From Zeugodacus cucurbitae (Eukaryota > Arthropoda > Insecta > Diptera > Tephritidae), in contig NC_071671.1 in NCBI RefSeq assembly GCF_028554725.1, forward strand, positions 55,632,501 through 55,696,500: 64,000 nt of DNA. Direction: 5' to 3'. The number at the start of each line of letters is the position of its first letter. Positions within the stretch are counted from its first letter, which is position 1. Shown here piece after piece: positions 1 to 13,254 of this stretch. The notes under the pieces were generated by a model. The model was not told the origin of the DNA and made no database searches. It was given only the letters and a program-made list of their open reading frames with translations. The position numbers and the translations under genes were made by a program.

Positions 1-1228
1 ATAGTTTTCTCACAGCATATATGGTATATATAGAGATATCTATACTATCATAAATTTACATAAAGTAAATTTATAGTAGTTTCACACTGCTCCTAGTCAA
101 CAAATATTACTCACTAATTTTACAGTGATAAGATTCAGATCTTTGATATGAGGTTCGTCACCAGACTTGCTAAGTAAATATTATAATTGTCTCTCTATAA
201 GCATAAATTTATAATCAGTTCCATGTGTGTGCACCTATGAATGTAGTATAAGCACCCAACAGGAATAGCATTGAACAACTCAGACAAATTTTACGAGACT
301 CCAAGGTATAAAATAAGTTTCAATAGTTCGCACCTAACTTCAAGCTATGACGCACTATCAAAGTTGACAATCTGTTTTTGTTTGCAGCAAGCGTCTCATT
401 TTTTAGATATCCTATAGATATGGGAGTTTTTGACAGTTCTTTGTCGCTGGACGAAATGTTAAATTATTCTAAAAATTCTCTTCAGGGTTGCTTCTTCACT
501 AAAGTTAATAGCCCAAAGTTTTTGCAATTCAGCATAAAAACAATATCGCTATCTTTCAGTACGAGTATTAGGCGCCATTCGAGTTCATTAACAGCAATAA
601 TTAAAAAAAAGTTATTTCTTTTTTCTATTTCACCGCAACTTAGTAATTAAACGAATTCAACTTTTTTCCTCTGCTCCCTTTTTGTTGCTGCCGTCATCAG
701 GGCTGGGTTTCATGTGAGTGAGTGAGCCTTCTATAAAATTTCATAATTATTGTCATAAAGTTAGTGCAAATATTGCGTTGATTTGTAAACAGAACATAAA
801 AATCGCTGCAGACTGCTTTTCACGTGCTTTTTCACCAAACAACAGTTATGACTTTGGCGGCTTGCTTACTTTTATGTTCCCTTTATCGATTAAATGTCTT
901 CTGAGTTTTATGAGAAACAACAGCTACACAAAAGCAAATATTAGGCGCTAAATTGCCGAAAATTAATATCATGCCAACGCCTAAATTATCTTTTATGGTT
1001 GATTAGGCGAGTGTTTGTTTGATGTTTAAAAATTGAAAATTTTCCATTAGCCGTGATTTACGTCGATTTTTTTATCATTACAGTAAACTGCACATGGTAT
1101 AATGGCAATAAAAGTAGAAAATATCAACAAATATTTAAAGTGCTTATGTAATTGGTCAAAATGATGTTTGTTGAGGCCATATTCATAAAAAAAATTAAAT
1201 TTTGTAGATGTTCCTTTGTATTTATAGA
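1..1228. other. AT-rich intergenic sequence
   Basis: Two short open frames (378-650 and 718-951) have no family resemblance and begin with non-ATG codons or chance ATGs. Nothing supportable. Confidence 0.5.
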
Positions 1229-1230
1229 TA

Positions 1231-1641
1231 CAGTGGAACTTCCATAACTCGAACAGTAGAACTAAAATTTCATACAAATTCCCTTCCATAAATCAAATTT
1301 TTAGGCCAGCGCATAATACAAAATTTAAAATTTTACTATCGAGGCACAACTTTACAAGAGCCCCTCTATATCGTGTGCGGGAGAATAAAATATATGATAT
1401 TTCTCTAATAGATTTCATAAATCATGTAACAAAAGCGTGGGATACAGAAGTCATGAGCCAAACAATAGAAAAGTGCAACAAGCAAAATTACAGAATAAAT
1501 AAATAAAAATGTACATAAATCTATATTTTACAGATTTTTAAAAAACTTGTATGTTTCATTGAAAATTTCTATAACTCGAAGTCTCTCTAACTCGAAGTTT
1601 TATTGTGGATTATGGTGATTCGAGTTAGAGAAGTTCAATTG
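1231..1641 (+). mobile_element. Pogo/Tigger-like element, internally deleted, TA flanked
   Basis: Left terminus CAGTGGAACTTCCATAACTC; the right terminus read inverted is CAATTGAACTTCTCTAACTC. Both are flanked by TA (1229-1230 and 1642-1643). Inside, a short open stretch near 1387-1506 reads as a pogo/CENP-B-type transposase C-terminus: ISLIDFINHVTKAW, then SQTIEKCNKQN, then stop. Only about 410 bases remain, so it is a deletion derivative. Confidence 0.75.
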
Positions 1642-2731
1642 TATGTATATTTAAGAAAAAACTTCCGCAAAAGTAAAAAAAAACTCCCCTGTACAATCCC
1701 TACCTTACATAAATTTTAAAGAAAATTTCGAAAGATTTCAGAATTCTCGTCCTAGTGTTTTCGAATTTTCTTCATATTTGCATCGCTTATTGTCAAAATA
1801 CTTCCATCTCCATGAAATGCTTTTTATTATGAAAAATTAATGACTTAGAGTACTCAATGGTCGTAATTACCAATAATATGTCAAGTGTTACCGCTTAACT
1901 TTCTTCTAATAATCATCGTATTAAAGTTGTATTGGCTACATTTAGGGTGAAGGCGAATTAATTCTTAATTTTTTCTTGGTATATTTCTAAAGGAGTTCTC
2001 TAAATTATTACCACAAGAAATGTGCTAAAATATTTTAAGTTATTATCCCTCCTGGTTAAGAGTAAAATTAAAGTAATAAAGTAAAGTAAGGAATCGAGAA
2101 TAAGCTGTAATAATATCAAGTTAGGTTGACGTAATGATAGGCGGGATTTGTTAATATAGTTGGGACTAAGCATTGCCTACATTTAGGGTGATGTCGCATG
2201 TGAGTAAAATCTCAGACGAAAAAGGAAAGCATGGAAACACAGCACACGTTTTCTTAACATCTTCTAATGTGAATCATTATTTTTAGTCATTATCTTTAAA
2301 ATATATTTATTAGGTCTAATCAATAATGATATTAATTCTAAAATTGTGACTAATATTTTGCGATGACAATAATAATAATAAAATAATATTAATAGACAGT
2401 TGCTTTGAGCTATTATTGTTTACAATTGATAATCTTCAATTTATAGTTGATAAGTTCTTCATACTTTAACTATAGAATTTTGTTAACACAAGCTCTTAAT
2501 AAATCGCTGCTAAAATCATGTAAATCATTTTATAAAATTCATAAAATTATTTATTCATAGTGCAAGACACACCCGCTAATGCGCAGGCGTAACGCGACTT
2601 CTTTTTATTTCCTTTTTCCTAATTTATTTAACCGCCTCACAATAGGCGCTGATGTTAAGCCTCTAGGCATATGCCACGCATGATTTGCGACGTTGCTAAT
2701 ATCACACAAGCACAGATATCGTTTTAAATAC

Positions 2732-2763
2732 ATATATATATATATATATATATGTCTGTCTGT
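2732..2763 (+). repeat. (AT)n followed by GTCTGTCTGT
   Basis: About 11 AT units run directly into GTCTGTCTGT. The TA-then-GTCY order is the microsatellite pair known from mini-me elements, but no other mini-me sequence was seen here, so it may be coincidence. Confidence 0.6.
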
Positions 2764-3845
2764 ATCCAAAGCTAGATCACTATTGTTCAATTTGGGCTGG
2801 GTATTGTTTACATTTCATTTGATCTTAATGTATTACTCCACATTCGATTGCTTAAATTTTTGCACTACACACATACACACAAACGCACTCATGCTGTGCT
2901 GTGCCCGTAGTGCGTACGAGGAGCGTTTCAAACACTCTATCAAAATCCTTGACAGGAAATGTCAAAAATATTTCAAACGCTCGCCTACAAATTTGCTCCA
3001 ATTAATCGCAACAAGCAACATTAGCAAAAAGGCAAACAAAATTTATCAAACGCATGTATGAATGTATGTAATCATTAGATAGCAACAATTAATCACAACC
3101 AATATGCGTGGAACGAACAACAGATATGTTGGTGTTCGCGAGTACTTGCTTGTTGCTTGTTAATATGCTGTGCCTATTTTTCTCGCATGCGATTTTTTTC
3201 ACTTTTTCATACAGTTGGCGAATATATGCATGCAATTTAATTGTTTATGTATTTATGTGCATGCGTTTGTTAAAATGTAGAGCTGCTGTCTGTCATGAGC
3301 GTAACATAATTATTTATGCCTTTTGTTGAATAAAATGAACTACAAAAAATTTAAATATTTTATTTCAGGTCTAAAAGTGTTTTCTTTGTTTATTCCTATT
3401 ATTTAGCATATTTTTTATTTATTGTATTTTTTTTTAATTTCAAACTGTGTTATAATTAACTCAATTAATAGTCTAAAATTTATTTTCTTGCTACTTAATA
3501 GTCTCCAATGCAGCTGTGTTTATATAAACAGGGCATTATAAGTAATAATGTAGATTCTGTCTAGCGATTACACGCTTATTAACATTTCGATATTAAAATC
3601 AACGCGTTAGACTTGAGAATAAGTATATTTAACTACAAATGTTAATATTTAAGTTAAATTATTAGCACATTTTAAATGGCCTTTTGCTAATAAGGGTGTA
3701 AAATTTGTTAATCAATTATTAACCGAATATTTATAAAGAGTGTTTTTTGAAGAAATGTTGTTTTCAAGAACAAATAAAATGCAGATAAGTTAATGTTGTG
3801 GTCAAGAAATAAGCTTTATTATAAAGATTTTCCGTTATGTTTGAA

Positions 3846-3967
3846 CCCTTTCATGCTCAATATTGCCTATAGCAACCGGTTTCTAATTCTCGTTATTCTA
3901 AAGCTTTTGACCAGCTGTTCTAAAAAAATTTGTTAGCTCCGTCCATTCGAATTCGGGCATGAGAGGG
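3846..3967. mobile_element. Small piggyBac-like MITE
   Basis: Imperfect terminal inverted repeats: CCCTTTCATGCTC on the left and, inverted, CCCTCTCATGCCCGAATTC on the right. TTAA follows on the right and TTGA precedes on the left. A TTAA target with CCCTNTCATGC ends is typical of piggyBac MITEs. About 122 bases. Confidence 0.55.
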
Positions 3968-3989
3968 TTAAAATTGATTCGGTTATGTG

Positions 3990-4195
3990 ACCGCCGCTGC
4001 CGACTCGAATAAATTCCATTTTCGATCAATTTTTCCGGCAATTGGGGACGTACGCCAGCAATAAACGTTGTTCCGGCGTCTGTTCATTATGAAATGGCAA
4101 AACCCAAACTGAGTATAAATCATGGAATAGCTGTCAAAAAGACCAACTCTGAAAAATATATTGCCACACCTCTAAATAAACACCCGTTGTATTTA
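3990..4195 (+). repeat. Dispersed mariner-like remnant, copy A
   Basis: Shares with 31840-32030 the blocks CAGCAATAAACGTT, TTCATTATGAAATGGCAAA and GTATAAATCATG-AATAGCTGTCAAAAAGA. On the minus strand it reads ATGAACAGACGCCGGAACAA, reminiscent of the start of insect mariner/Tc1-type transposases, but no frame is open. The family assignment is weak. Confidence 0.45.
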
Positions 4196-6944
4196 TTATT
4201 ATCAGCATATTGTTTAAGAAAGTATATTTGATTTTCAATTAAGTAGTCTGGTAATTTAGTTCGCTTAATTAACGGAATAGGTGTTAAAGTAATAATATTT
4301 AGCGACTAATTAAAAACGTGCTAATACGAAAATAAACATAAGTCTACGAGTATATTAATCAATTTTTTTAATTTGTATATTACAAGTCTAGAAAAAAAAT
4401 AATTAGTGTGTGAGAAATTTAGTGAATATAAAGCTATTTAATGATTTAAATGGTTACCTACTTTGATTAATTTTTTTTTTGTAAAAATTTCAATAATACA
4501 AGATTTTGACGTTATTGAGGAATTCCGAAGAAGATAGGTGAGAAAAATTATATCCAATCATGGTTTTACATGAGATCCACTATTATTTCTCTTTGACTGT
4601 AACAAGTACGATTTGGACACACTTTTCGCTTTTTAAGATTTTGATCAGTTATCACTTCAATTGAATGAATCTCAAAGCCATCCATAACTAAATAAAAATA
4701 ATTGAAAGTAGTTGATTAACATAACTTCTTTTTAGCGGATGTGTTTATTTATGTGAAAAAATATGAAAATCAAATTATTATTAGGTCCATATCTATTCTA
4801 CAGAATAATAGCCTTATCATTGAAATTTTGTAGCAATATTATTATGAAAGTTTCTGTTTTTTTTAGTTTTATATAGATCGAGACTTAGGAAATACTCAGA
4901 AAACAGTTGTGTTTCAAGCATCCAACATAAGTATATTATTTCGAAGATCAACTCTCATACAGAGTTAGCTAGATCTACATCGATATTAGATTGACGCCGA
5001 TTTACTAAAATAAATCAAAATTGGATTTGAGTTGATTGAATTGATTTCAAAATATAGAAGGAATCCACTGATTTTTCGATAATTACTTATTCAAGAGAAG
5101 AAAAATCCAAGCATATATACCGACTTTATAATTTTTTTGATATTCACCCCTCAACTGCATTCTAACCTCCACAAAAGCACACAAATTAAGTCCAGAACAA
5201 AGAAATGCTCAGCGTTCGAAATTGACTTCACTATTACAAAACCAATTGCACATTCATAATTATTTTCACACTTACGTAGGCACCGCCTGTTTATGGGTCA
5301 TAAAAAACAACAACAGCACTAACAGCAACAGCGTAGCGGTGAAAACTAATTAAAATAGCAAATATTTATTTATGATTGTTGGTTGTCGGCACTAAATTGT
5401 TTATTTTCATATTTTTCACCGCTGTTGTTTGTGCTATCGAAGGCATTTACCCAATTTACAGATTAAAGTGTGGCAAGTGCAAAGTGAAAACAAAAAAAAA
5501 CAAAAAAATATCAATTGCATTTAGAACTATTAGCGAGACTAAAAAAACAAATAATGAGAAGAAAAAAAATATTTTTCCAAGCAGAATGCTCAGCGCAAAC
5601 TCACAGCTAGCAGCAGGGACAAAAAGTGGCAACAAAAACCCGTTCAACAACACCAGCAAAGTGATTAAAAAACACATTGAAACGTTTGAAACGTGTCAGC
5701 AATCAGTATTTAAGCAAAAACTATAAAACAAATAGTTGTAAAAAAGGAAATATTCAATACAAAAACAACAAAAATAGTTTGCAAAAAACACTGCTGTGAA
5801 CAGGCCAAAACTGAATTGAAAGCGAATTAAATTTGGTATAATTACAAAGCGCGCGCGCATGTGGTTAGAGAACTAATTAATGCTAATTTACGGCTTACTG
5901 TTTCACACATTAGTCAAATTGATTTCCCTTTTGCGCGCTACTGAACAACCAAAACATACATACATACATATCTGCTTTGGTTCATATTTACATTTATTTA
6001 ACCAAATTTCGCATGTCATTTCAGCATTTCGAGAAGAGCAGAAATCGGTAATTAATTGTTTTATCACATTATCTGTCAATATTTTTTTTACCAAAATTGT
6101 TTGAATTTAAATTTAGTGGGAGACTTAATTAGTTAAAGTATTGTATTCCTGAATGGCGCCATATTGTAAGTGGCCTTAGCCGAACATTCAATAATGAGTG
6201 GATTTCTTGTTTTCAAATAAAAAAATGCTTTCTAAGTTTAAGGCTAGTTAAAGCTCCGATTGATTGGGCGACCAGTGATTTACTCTTTGATCTTTCCAGC
6301 GTCACTTTCATCATCATTTTTTCATTACAGAAATACACATTTTTGATATTGTGCTTGCTGTTATAGAAATGAGGTCCCGGTGGCTTTAGTGTACATCTCT
6401 AACAATTAAGAATGTGGGTCTGGAAAGGTCATCATATCAGTTGAAAATAGGTCTTAATTATAAGGATAACCTTTTCTTCTTGAGATAACGATGTATAAGT
6501 TAATTTCTATATCATTAATCTTTCGTTGAGTGCATCGAAACAACGATTTTCTGATTTGAGATTAACGTTTGGAAAATATTATTGGTCTTAGAAACATATA
6601 ACCTATCTACTTACCTGTATATAAATTCTGTTTCAACTTTGCTTTGGCAATGAAGTCCTTTGATCCGCATCAGCATTTATATGACTAAATATTGAATATA
6701 CTTATATAGATATGATTCTTCGAAACATCTTTTATATATTCGAAGGGTTCTGAGGTCTTTTGGCCTTCTGAAATAAGTTATTACGAATAAAATATATAGA
6801 ATTTTACTCAGAAAAACTTTCAATGAAATAAGTGGCAAGACTCTTTGGCCGGATGTAAAAACGGTTTTGTTGCGGTTACGTACACCCGACTTTGTTGATA
6901 ACGACAACAAATTTAAAATTCGATGTTTATTCATCACAACTACT

Positions 6945-7427
6945 ACCAAAATCAAACACTACAAGTCGCTTATCATTCCCGTCCTGCTTTATGGTGCAGA
7001 AACTTGGGCGATGTCAAGATCAGATGAGACGACACTAGGAGTTTTCGAGTCGAATATTTTGCGCAAGAATTATTGTCCTCAGAACATTGGCAACGGCGAA
7101 TACCGCAGACGATGGAACGATGAGCTGTACGAGTTATACGACGACATTGACATAGTTCAGCGAATAAAAATACTTCGCGGCTTCACTGGCTATTTCATAT
7201 TGTCCGAATGGACGAAAACACTCCAGCTCTGAAAGTGTTCGAAGTAGTACCCGCCGGAGGAAGCCGAGGAAGGGGAAGGTCTGATGGAGGGACCAGGTGG
7301 AGAGCGACCTGGTTACACTTGGGTTCTCCAACTGGCGCCGAACTGCGATGGAAAGAGAGGAGTGGCACGCTATCATAGATTCGGCTATAACCGGCAAATC
7401 AGTTTAAACGCCACTCACATACATACT
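6945..7427 (+). mobile_element. 5'-truncated LINE, copy 3 (3' end only)
   Basis: Translates to the C-terminal part of the same reverse transcriptase as 18857-20475, for example [14 protein letters not shown] and [20 protein letters not shown], then frameshifts and stops. Similarity starts near ACCAAAATCAA at about 6945 and ends near 7403. ACAACTACTAC at 6936-6946 and ACGACTACTAC at 7428-7438 may be the target duplication, with one mismatch. It is older than copy 1. Confidence 0.7.
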
Positions 7428-7439
7428 ACGACTACTACT

Positions 7440-9136
7440 AGAGTAAAAAAATATTGAATAGTCAGATTGTGCAGTATATATTTTTTTTCTTCGAAGTCTT
7501 ATGACACTTTTGGAACTTGGTCCATATTTACTATAATTGTTCTTCCCTTCTGTATGAAGATTTTTATTTATTAAAAAACATATTTTGTATTGATTTGTGG
7601 ACCAATCAATCAGAAGATATTACACGCAGTTATGTTACAAACATACTTAATTGCAAAATATATTGTAAAAAGGTGCCTAAAAGGAAAAATAATATCACAT
7701 TCAATACATTTTCGCAAACAATAGCAATAAATTGTCATTGAAATATTTGAAAAAATAAATTTTCGCAAAATTAATAACTTTATTAGTTGGCAGTTGAAAC
7801 AACAGAGTTGTAATAAAGAGCTTGTTTACACGTACAACAAAAACGAATTAGTGAATTGTGCAAAAAAAAATAAACAAAACACAAATTAGTAAAATAATAA
7901 TACAAAATCAAGTTCATTGTAACCGCTAGCGCAGTCATGCAAGCTGTGAGCCGGTAGCGTAACTTACACCGCACACAGCTTAGCGGCTCGCCACCTAGTC
8001 TCCACCACCACTCTACTATGCCACACAACAACACAACAAATAAGCAATCAGCCGCATGGCCGCCAAGTTGACGACGTAGCACAACAAGGTGACGACTTGA
8101 ACTTCAACCGGCACAACAAATGCCAATTTTGTTGTAAAATTTGCATTATCGCCACTGTTATTGTTGTTGTTCGTGTTGTTGTTGCCGCAACCATTGATAG
8201 CTACCGCAATTGCCGCATTTTGTGGCAATTGCCAACCACATGCTGTTGGCGCAACACAATGCTCACCGCTGAGGTGATAAATAATTTGATTTAATCTACT
8301 ATACAACTCACAGCTACACACACACACACATACTTGAAGATACATTGTTATTGTTGCATTGTATTGTAAATTAACTAACTACTATTGTCTGCCGCATTCT
8401 AATTGTCAGTTCGTGGCATTCAGCAATGGCATATTTCAACAACAAGCCATTAAACGTCCAAAGTGCTTTGCGTCTCATTTGAGGTCCCCCTCACAGCGCC
8501 TCAGCCTTAATGTGAGTTATTTTGCTCAGAGACACGTTTGAATTGGCGTAAATGAGCGATTTGCAAATATTAAAAAAATAAAAAAACAAATTGCAACACT
8601 GTATTTTTAGCCCAATATTTCACTTATGTATATTTTTTAAAAATTTCACGTTTTTTTTTTCAACTTTTACATCTATTTAGATTTATTTTCACCTCACTTC
8701 CTTACTCGCTAACATTCAACGCTATAGTTTGTTGTATAAAAATAAAAAAAAAAGTGAAAAATAAAATTGAAAAAAAATTTCACTGTTTTTTTCTATATTT
8801 ATCGCAACGTAATTTCTCAACTCGCCGCTAATGCCTTAATTACTTAGTACCCTATTACGTTTTATCACTTAAGCGTTTGATAATGTTCATGTATACACGA
8901 GTATTTGGCACTGATACTCGGGGCTTGTGAGTTCAATAACAGCTCATATAATCGCCTGTGACGGCAAATTTTTATTGATTACATAAGTAATTGTGATTTA
9001 GAGGAATTTTGGGAAAATAACGATAAAATGTTTGTGGGTATGACTGACTACCAAAAAATGATTGAACTGCTACGAATGACGTATTTTTAGAACGTTGAAG
9101 ACTTCGAATATCTTGAAAGACACTTTCGAAATTGCG
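7440..9136. other. Intergenic with a GC-richer patch
   Basis: 7920-8540 is richer in GC and CAACAA/GTTGTTG runs, and overlapping open frames on both strands there are by-products of those runs. A short (CA)n tract lies at about 8318-8330. It could be regulatory; no gene is supported. Confidence 0.4.
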
Positions 9137-9140
9137 TTAA

Positions 9141-9872
9141 GGGGTTATATACAGTTAGAATTTTCAAAAAATCGATTTTTTTTTATTTCATTTTCTTATT
9201 GTCATATATTTAAGAATACACACAGAAAATTTCATATCGTTCCGGTGAATATTTGCAAAGTTACAAGCAAATGAAAAATTTGAAAAGGCGTTTCAGAGTG
9301 CTTGGAAGTACAAGGTCCAAACTTTAAACGCGTTTTTCTCAAAATGGTGTTTTCAAAGTCGGTGACCAACATTACTCGAAAATGGCTAGACCGATTAGTC
9401 TCAAATTTTAACACGACCTTCTTAAATATATTTTTTAGTAATTAATCTAAGATTTTTTCTCTCGGATAAATATTTTTTTTTATAAACAATTTAAGGCCGA
9501 AATTTCGGTGAAAAATCGATTTTTTTTTTTTTGAGACACCGCCATTTTGTCAAAAAATTTTATTTTGCTTATTCCTTCGATTAATTACTAGATTTAACAT
9601 TATTTTAACGAAATCTGTTTGGTTTTTTAATTTCGAATGATCCAGTTGAGAGATATAGTGGTCACGGCAAAACGTCTTTTTTGAGAGGAGCTCCTGGAGA
9701 TCAGCTGTAGCTCTTTTTCAAATAAATATTTTTACTAGTACTAAGTCTTAAAATACAGTTAAAAAATACCATAATATGTGTATAAATTTTTGGATCAATA
9801 AATTAAAAAGTTTTCTCAGAAAAAATTCTGGAAAATTCACTTTTTTTCGGCCGTCTAACTGTATATAACCCC
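9141..9872. mobile_element. TTAA-flanked MITE with 19-base perfect inverted ends
   Basis: Left GGGGTTATATACAGTTAGA (9141-9159) is exactly repeated inverted at 9854-9872. TTAA lies at 9137-9140 and 9873-9876. The 732-base interior has repeated AAAAATCGATTTTTTT blocks and no convincing ORF. The TTAA target suggests a piggyBac-type origin, though the terminal bases are not the usual CCC. Confidence 0.8.
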
Positions 9873-9876
9873 TTAA

Positions 9877-11600
9877 GTTTGGTTAGATATAAACTGAGAG
9901 TACTGAAATTCAATATGAAGTAAGGAAACGATTTTAAAATCATTGGCCTTTCTAGAAGGTAAAATAGGTAGGAAATAACTTTTTATGAAAAACGTCCAGC
10001 TGTAAAGTGTAAAATATATGATAGAGTTTTTTTGTTAACAATTGGGAACTCTTTTTAAAGATTTATTCGCTGATATTTCAAAACCGTTAGTTAAAAAGAT
10101 TATCTAGGCCACAGAACATGTATCCATAAAACAAGTAGAAAAGTGATTTCTCCTTTTCTACATAATAATATTTTTGCGCAACCAACTGCTTCTAGGCCTA
10201 TATTTCGATTTTAGAAACTAACTTCGAAACACGACTTACTGTTCCAAACCATTTTTTAATTCAATACCCAAAAATAAAGTATAAAGGTTACGTAAGTTCC
10301 GCTTTGGATTTGAATAGAACTCATAGACCTTCTTGCACAGAAATGACATGTTAAATGAGACCTATTGTTAAGGCTTATTTATTTAGCTTTATGAAAAAAA
10401 GATCGTTAGTGGCACTGAGTGGTTCTTTTAGTCGGATTAAGTGGTTATCGTTTTGTCTATAATCATAGTAATATTCTGATTTTCTATAGAAATGAGAATG
10501 AGTTTTCAAAGTAATAGATAATAATTTATTATCAAATCTTATGTTTCTATTGTTTTAAGGATATTAGTTACAAGGTTCCTATTAAATAATCTCTGAGATC
10601 ATCTCTTAAATTTTTATTCGAGAATTCGATACGTAACACCAGAACGCGCCCACAATCATCTACCAAACTCTCAAATTAAATTTAAATAAATCGAGTGTCA
10701 ATCCATATTACCATTGACCTCGTTTTACTAAAAAGCACCGCCCAAATATCATATAGTATAAAAAAATTGGATTAAATTTTTAATTTTTAAATTTGTTTTA
10801 TTTAATTTTCTTCGAAAAATTTCACCAAAAAAACTCATTATAAATTCATTACAGCTCAACAAATAAAACTTGTATATCAATTGTTTCACATGTCTGTATT
10901 TAACGGTCAATAAACCTATTTAAATGTCAATATTAACACAATTAATTTAAAGCCATATGAAATCCACTTTGAGCCCGTAATTTAAAGCACATTTAGCGAT
11001 AATTTGTAAAAAAGCACGCTTTTAAATTACAATCTGCGATAAAAATGTGATTACACACGCCCCCGCCAAAAAAAACGCAATAACCAGTTGAGATTTTTTA
11101 GCGAAATAATTCAAAATAAATACTAGGGAGTGTAGGAGAGGTAGATCATAATAAATCGCTTACGTTTAATCAGAAAACGTGACTCAAATTAAATTAGAAA
11201 TTGTCAGCAAGCGTCGTCGTCGAACTGTCGTCAGCATACGAAATTTGTGCAAGTTTTTTTGGAGCAATTTTTGTTTTCATTGCTTTTTTATGAATATGTT
11301 GTTGTTTGATATAATTTTTTGTTCCGTCTTATAATGACGTCTAACATTTGATATTTGCATTTTAATAAATTGCAAATATGTGCATTAATTGCTTTCGTCA
11401 TTTAGGTGAATACAATTTACTTTGAAATTGTTTGAAAATATTTGAGAATAGTTTTGTCGATTAAAATTTAACTACAGTTATTTTTTTCTTTTAAAATTAA
11501 AATTATCATTCGATTTTCTTACTTTTGTAATGGTAATCTTTAATTTGTAATTAATAATTTATAAAAACTGGTTAAAGTATTCTTAGAAGTAATTAAAATT
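9877..11600. other. Intergenic, nothing recognised
   Basis: AT-rich sequence without ORF, clear repeat or RNA gene. Confidence 0.5.
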
Positions 11601-11604
11601 TTTA

Positions 11605-12051
11605 GGTAGTCATTAGTAATTCATTGTAATTAATTTCATTTATTGGTAATCATTGCAATATTAATTAATATTTATTATGATTGAGAAAATTCGAAAGTAA
11701 TTACACTTCTCGGTAATCATTAGTAATTTATTGTAATTAATTACATTCCTTGGTAATCATTACAATTACAAATTAATATTTTTTATTATTAATATAATAT
11801 AAGATAATTCAAAACATAATTATACTATTCGGTAATCATGAGTAATTCATTGTAATTAAGTACATTTATTTGGTAATCAACACAATTACAAACGCATATT
11901 TGTCTTTATAAATATTAGAGATTTTTTTTAAGTAATTATGCTTATCGGTAATTATGAGTAATTCATTGGAATTAATTACATTTATCGGTATTAATTAATA
12001 TTACATATGGATACCTATTAATTCAAGATAATTCTTCAAAGTAATAATACT
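11605..12051. repeat. Degenerate tandem array, four units of 107-119 bases
   Basis: Units start at about 11605, 11712, 11831 and 11947, each opening with a GGTAATCATTAGTAATTCAT-like line followed by TGTAATTAATTACATTTA. A weaker partial unit precedes at about 11526. Extremely AT-rich; no coding content. Confidence 0.75.
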
Positions 12052-12054
12052 TTG

Positions 12055-13247
12055 TGATAATTATTACAATTCACTGTCATTATTTTATGCTCTGACTAAT
12101 AGCTCAATATTATATAATACAAATTTTATGATAAATCGGCCCATATTTTGTGTCCAATAGTTTATCATGTAATTATTGACCAGTGACTTAAAAAGAAGGA
12201 AAATGAGACGAACAATGATTAATGTTTATATTTAATATGAAAACTTGTTCTGAAACTCCCCTACATTTTTTAGAAAATCTCTCCATAGGTGTAATAGATT
12301 ATTTGGAATCCACCTAAAAATTTTACTGGGTATGAATGTTCGTATATAAAGTTTCGATAAATGATTTTTTTACCAATACAATACAATAACAATAAAATTG
12401 AGTGACCACAATACTCTAGCTACTTCCTATCAACATTTACTGGAATGCACTTTTTCATTCATAAAACCCATTAGGCTTTTTCAAAGCTTTCGGAAGCCAT
12501 CAAACATCATATAATTGCCAACAGTCCGGCGCTTACGTTTTCATATCATTAATTTTGACAGCTGTTAACACATTGCGACTGCTGACAACGCCATCATGGT
12601 GTGAAAGCCAACGAAAAAAAATAAAAATGATTGAAAAGTAAATACGCCAGCCACAAATGGCGGTAGCAAGGCATTACTTTTTTATCAAAAAATGAAATAT
12701 TAAAAAATTTATTTTTTACGCTAAATTTAATTAATTGTCTAACTGATGCTATCGCAACATGTGTCTGCTCATTGGTTGCCTCAAGTTGTTTTTTGGTATG
12801 TTAGTTAGTTTATGAGAATTTGAACTTAATTTCCATGCCAGTATTTAGTTAAATACTTAAATGTAATTATATTATAAATACTTGAAAATAACTACAATAT
12901 TACGTACATTGTACTACCGGAATTTGTAAATATTTACGCTCTTCAGTAAATGCATGTCAACCACTCAGCAGCGAGTAACATTGAAGTGTGATAAGACAAC
13001 GGTTCTACTCATATGTAGTGTCACTTAATAAATACATTACCTCACACTCTCACCCACCAAACGCGCCCTTTCGACGGCAATCCCATCTTCATTAACGTTA
13101 CGCGGCGCGTATACGTAACCATGTTTTATCATTACCTTCGGCTGATAAAGAGTTTCTCACTGATATTCACACGCTACTCCACTGTTATTGCTTGTTGTTG
13201 TTTCTTTTATCAGCAGTGCTTGGCTACGTCAGCAAGCATACTCAATA
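12055..13247. other. Upstream region of Drip
   Basis: AT-rich to about 12950, then GC rises toward the candidate initiator at 13251. No open frame of note. Likely holds the proximal promoter. Confidence 0.45.
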
Positions 13248-13254
13248 TTCAGTC
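13248..13254 (+). promoter_or_regulatory. Candidate initiator for the Drip transcript
   Basis: TTCAGTC is a strong insect Inr match with A+1 at 13251. AGCCA at +28 matches a DPE only partly. The following 800 bases are rich in CAACAA and have no ATG ORF of note, as expected of a fly 5' UTR. A second Inr-like TCAGTT lies at 13913-13918. Neither is proven. Confidence 0.35.

Larger units (their letters stand above)
1644..6934. other. Intergenic, no gene recognised
   Basis: Apart from the (AT)n tract, the piggyBac-like MITE and the mariner-like remnant, it is AT-rich single-copy-looking DNA. Around 5250-5980 there are CAACAG/CAACAA runs and slightly higher GC, as in fly regulatory DNA, but no ORF worth calling. 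Confidence 0.45.

Noticed and set aside
8016..8345. 109-codon open frame on the minus strand
   Set aside because: Driven by GTTGTT/CAACAA and CA runs; overlapping frames on both strands, no recognisable domain.
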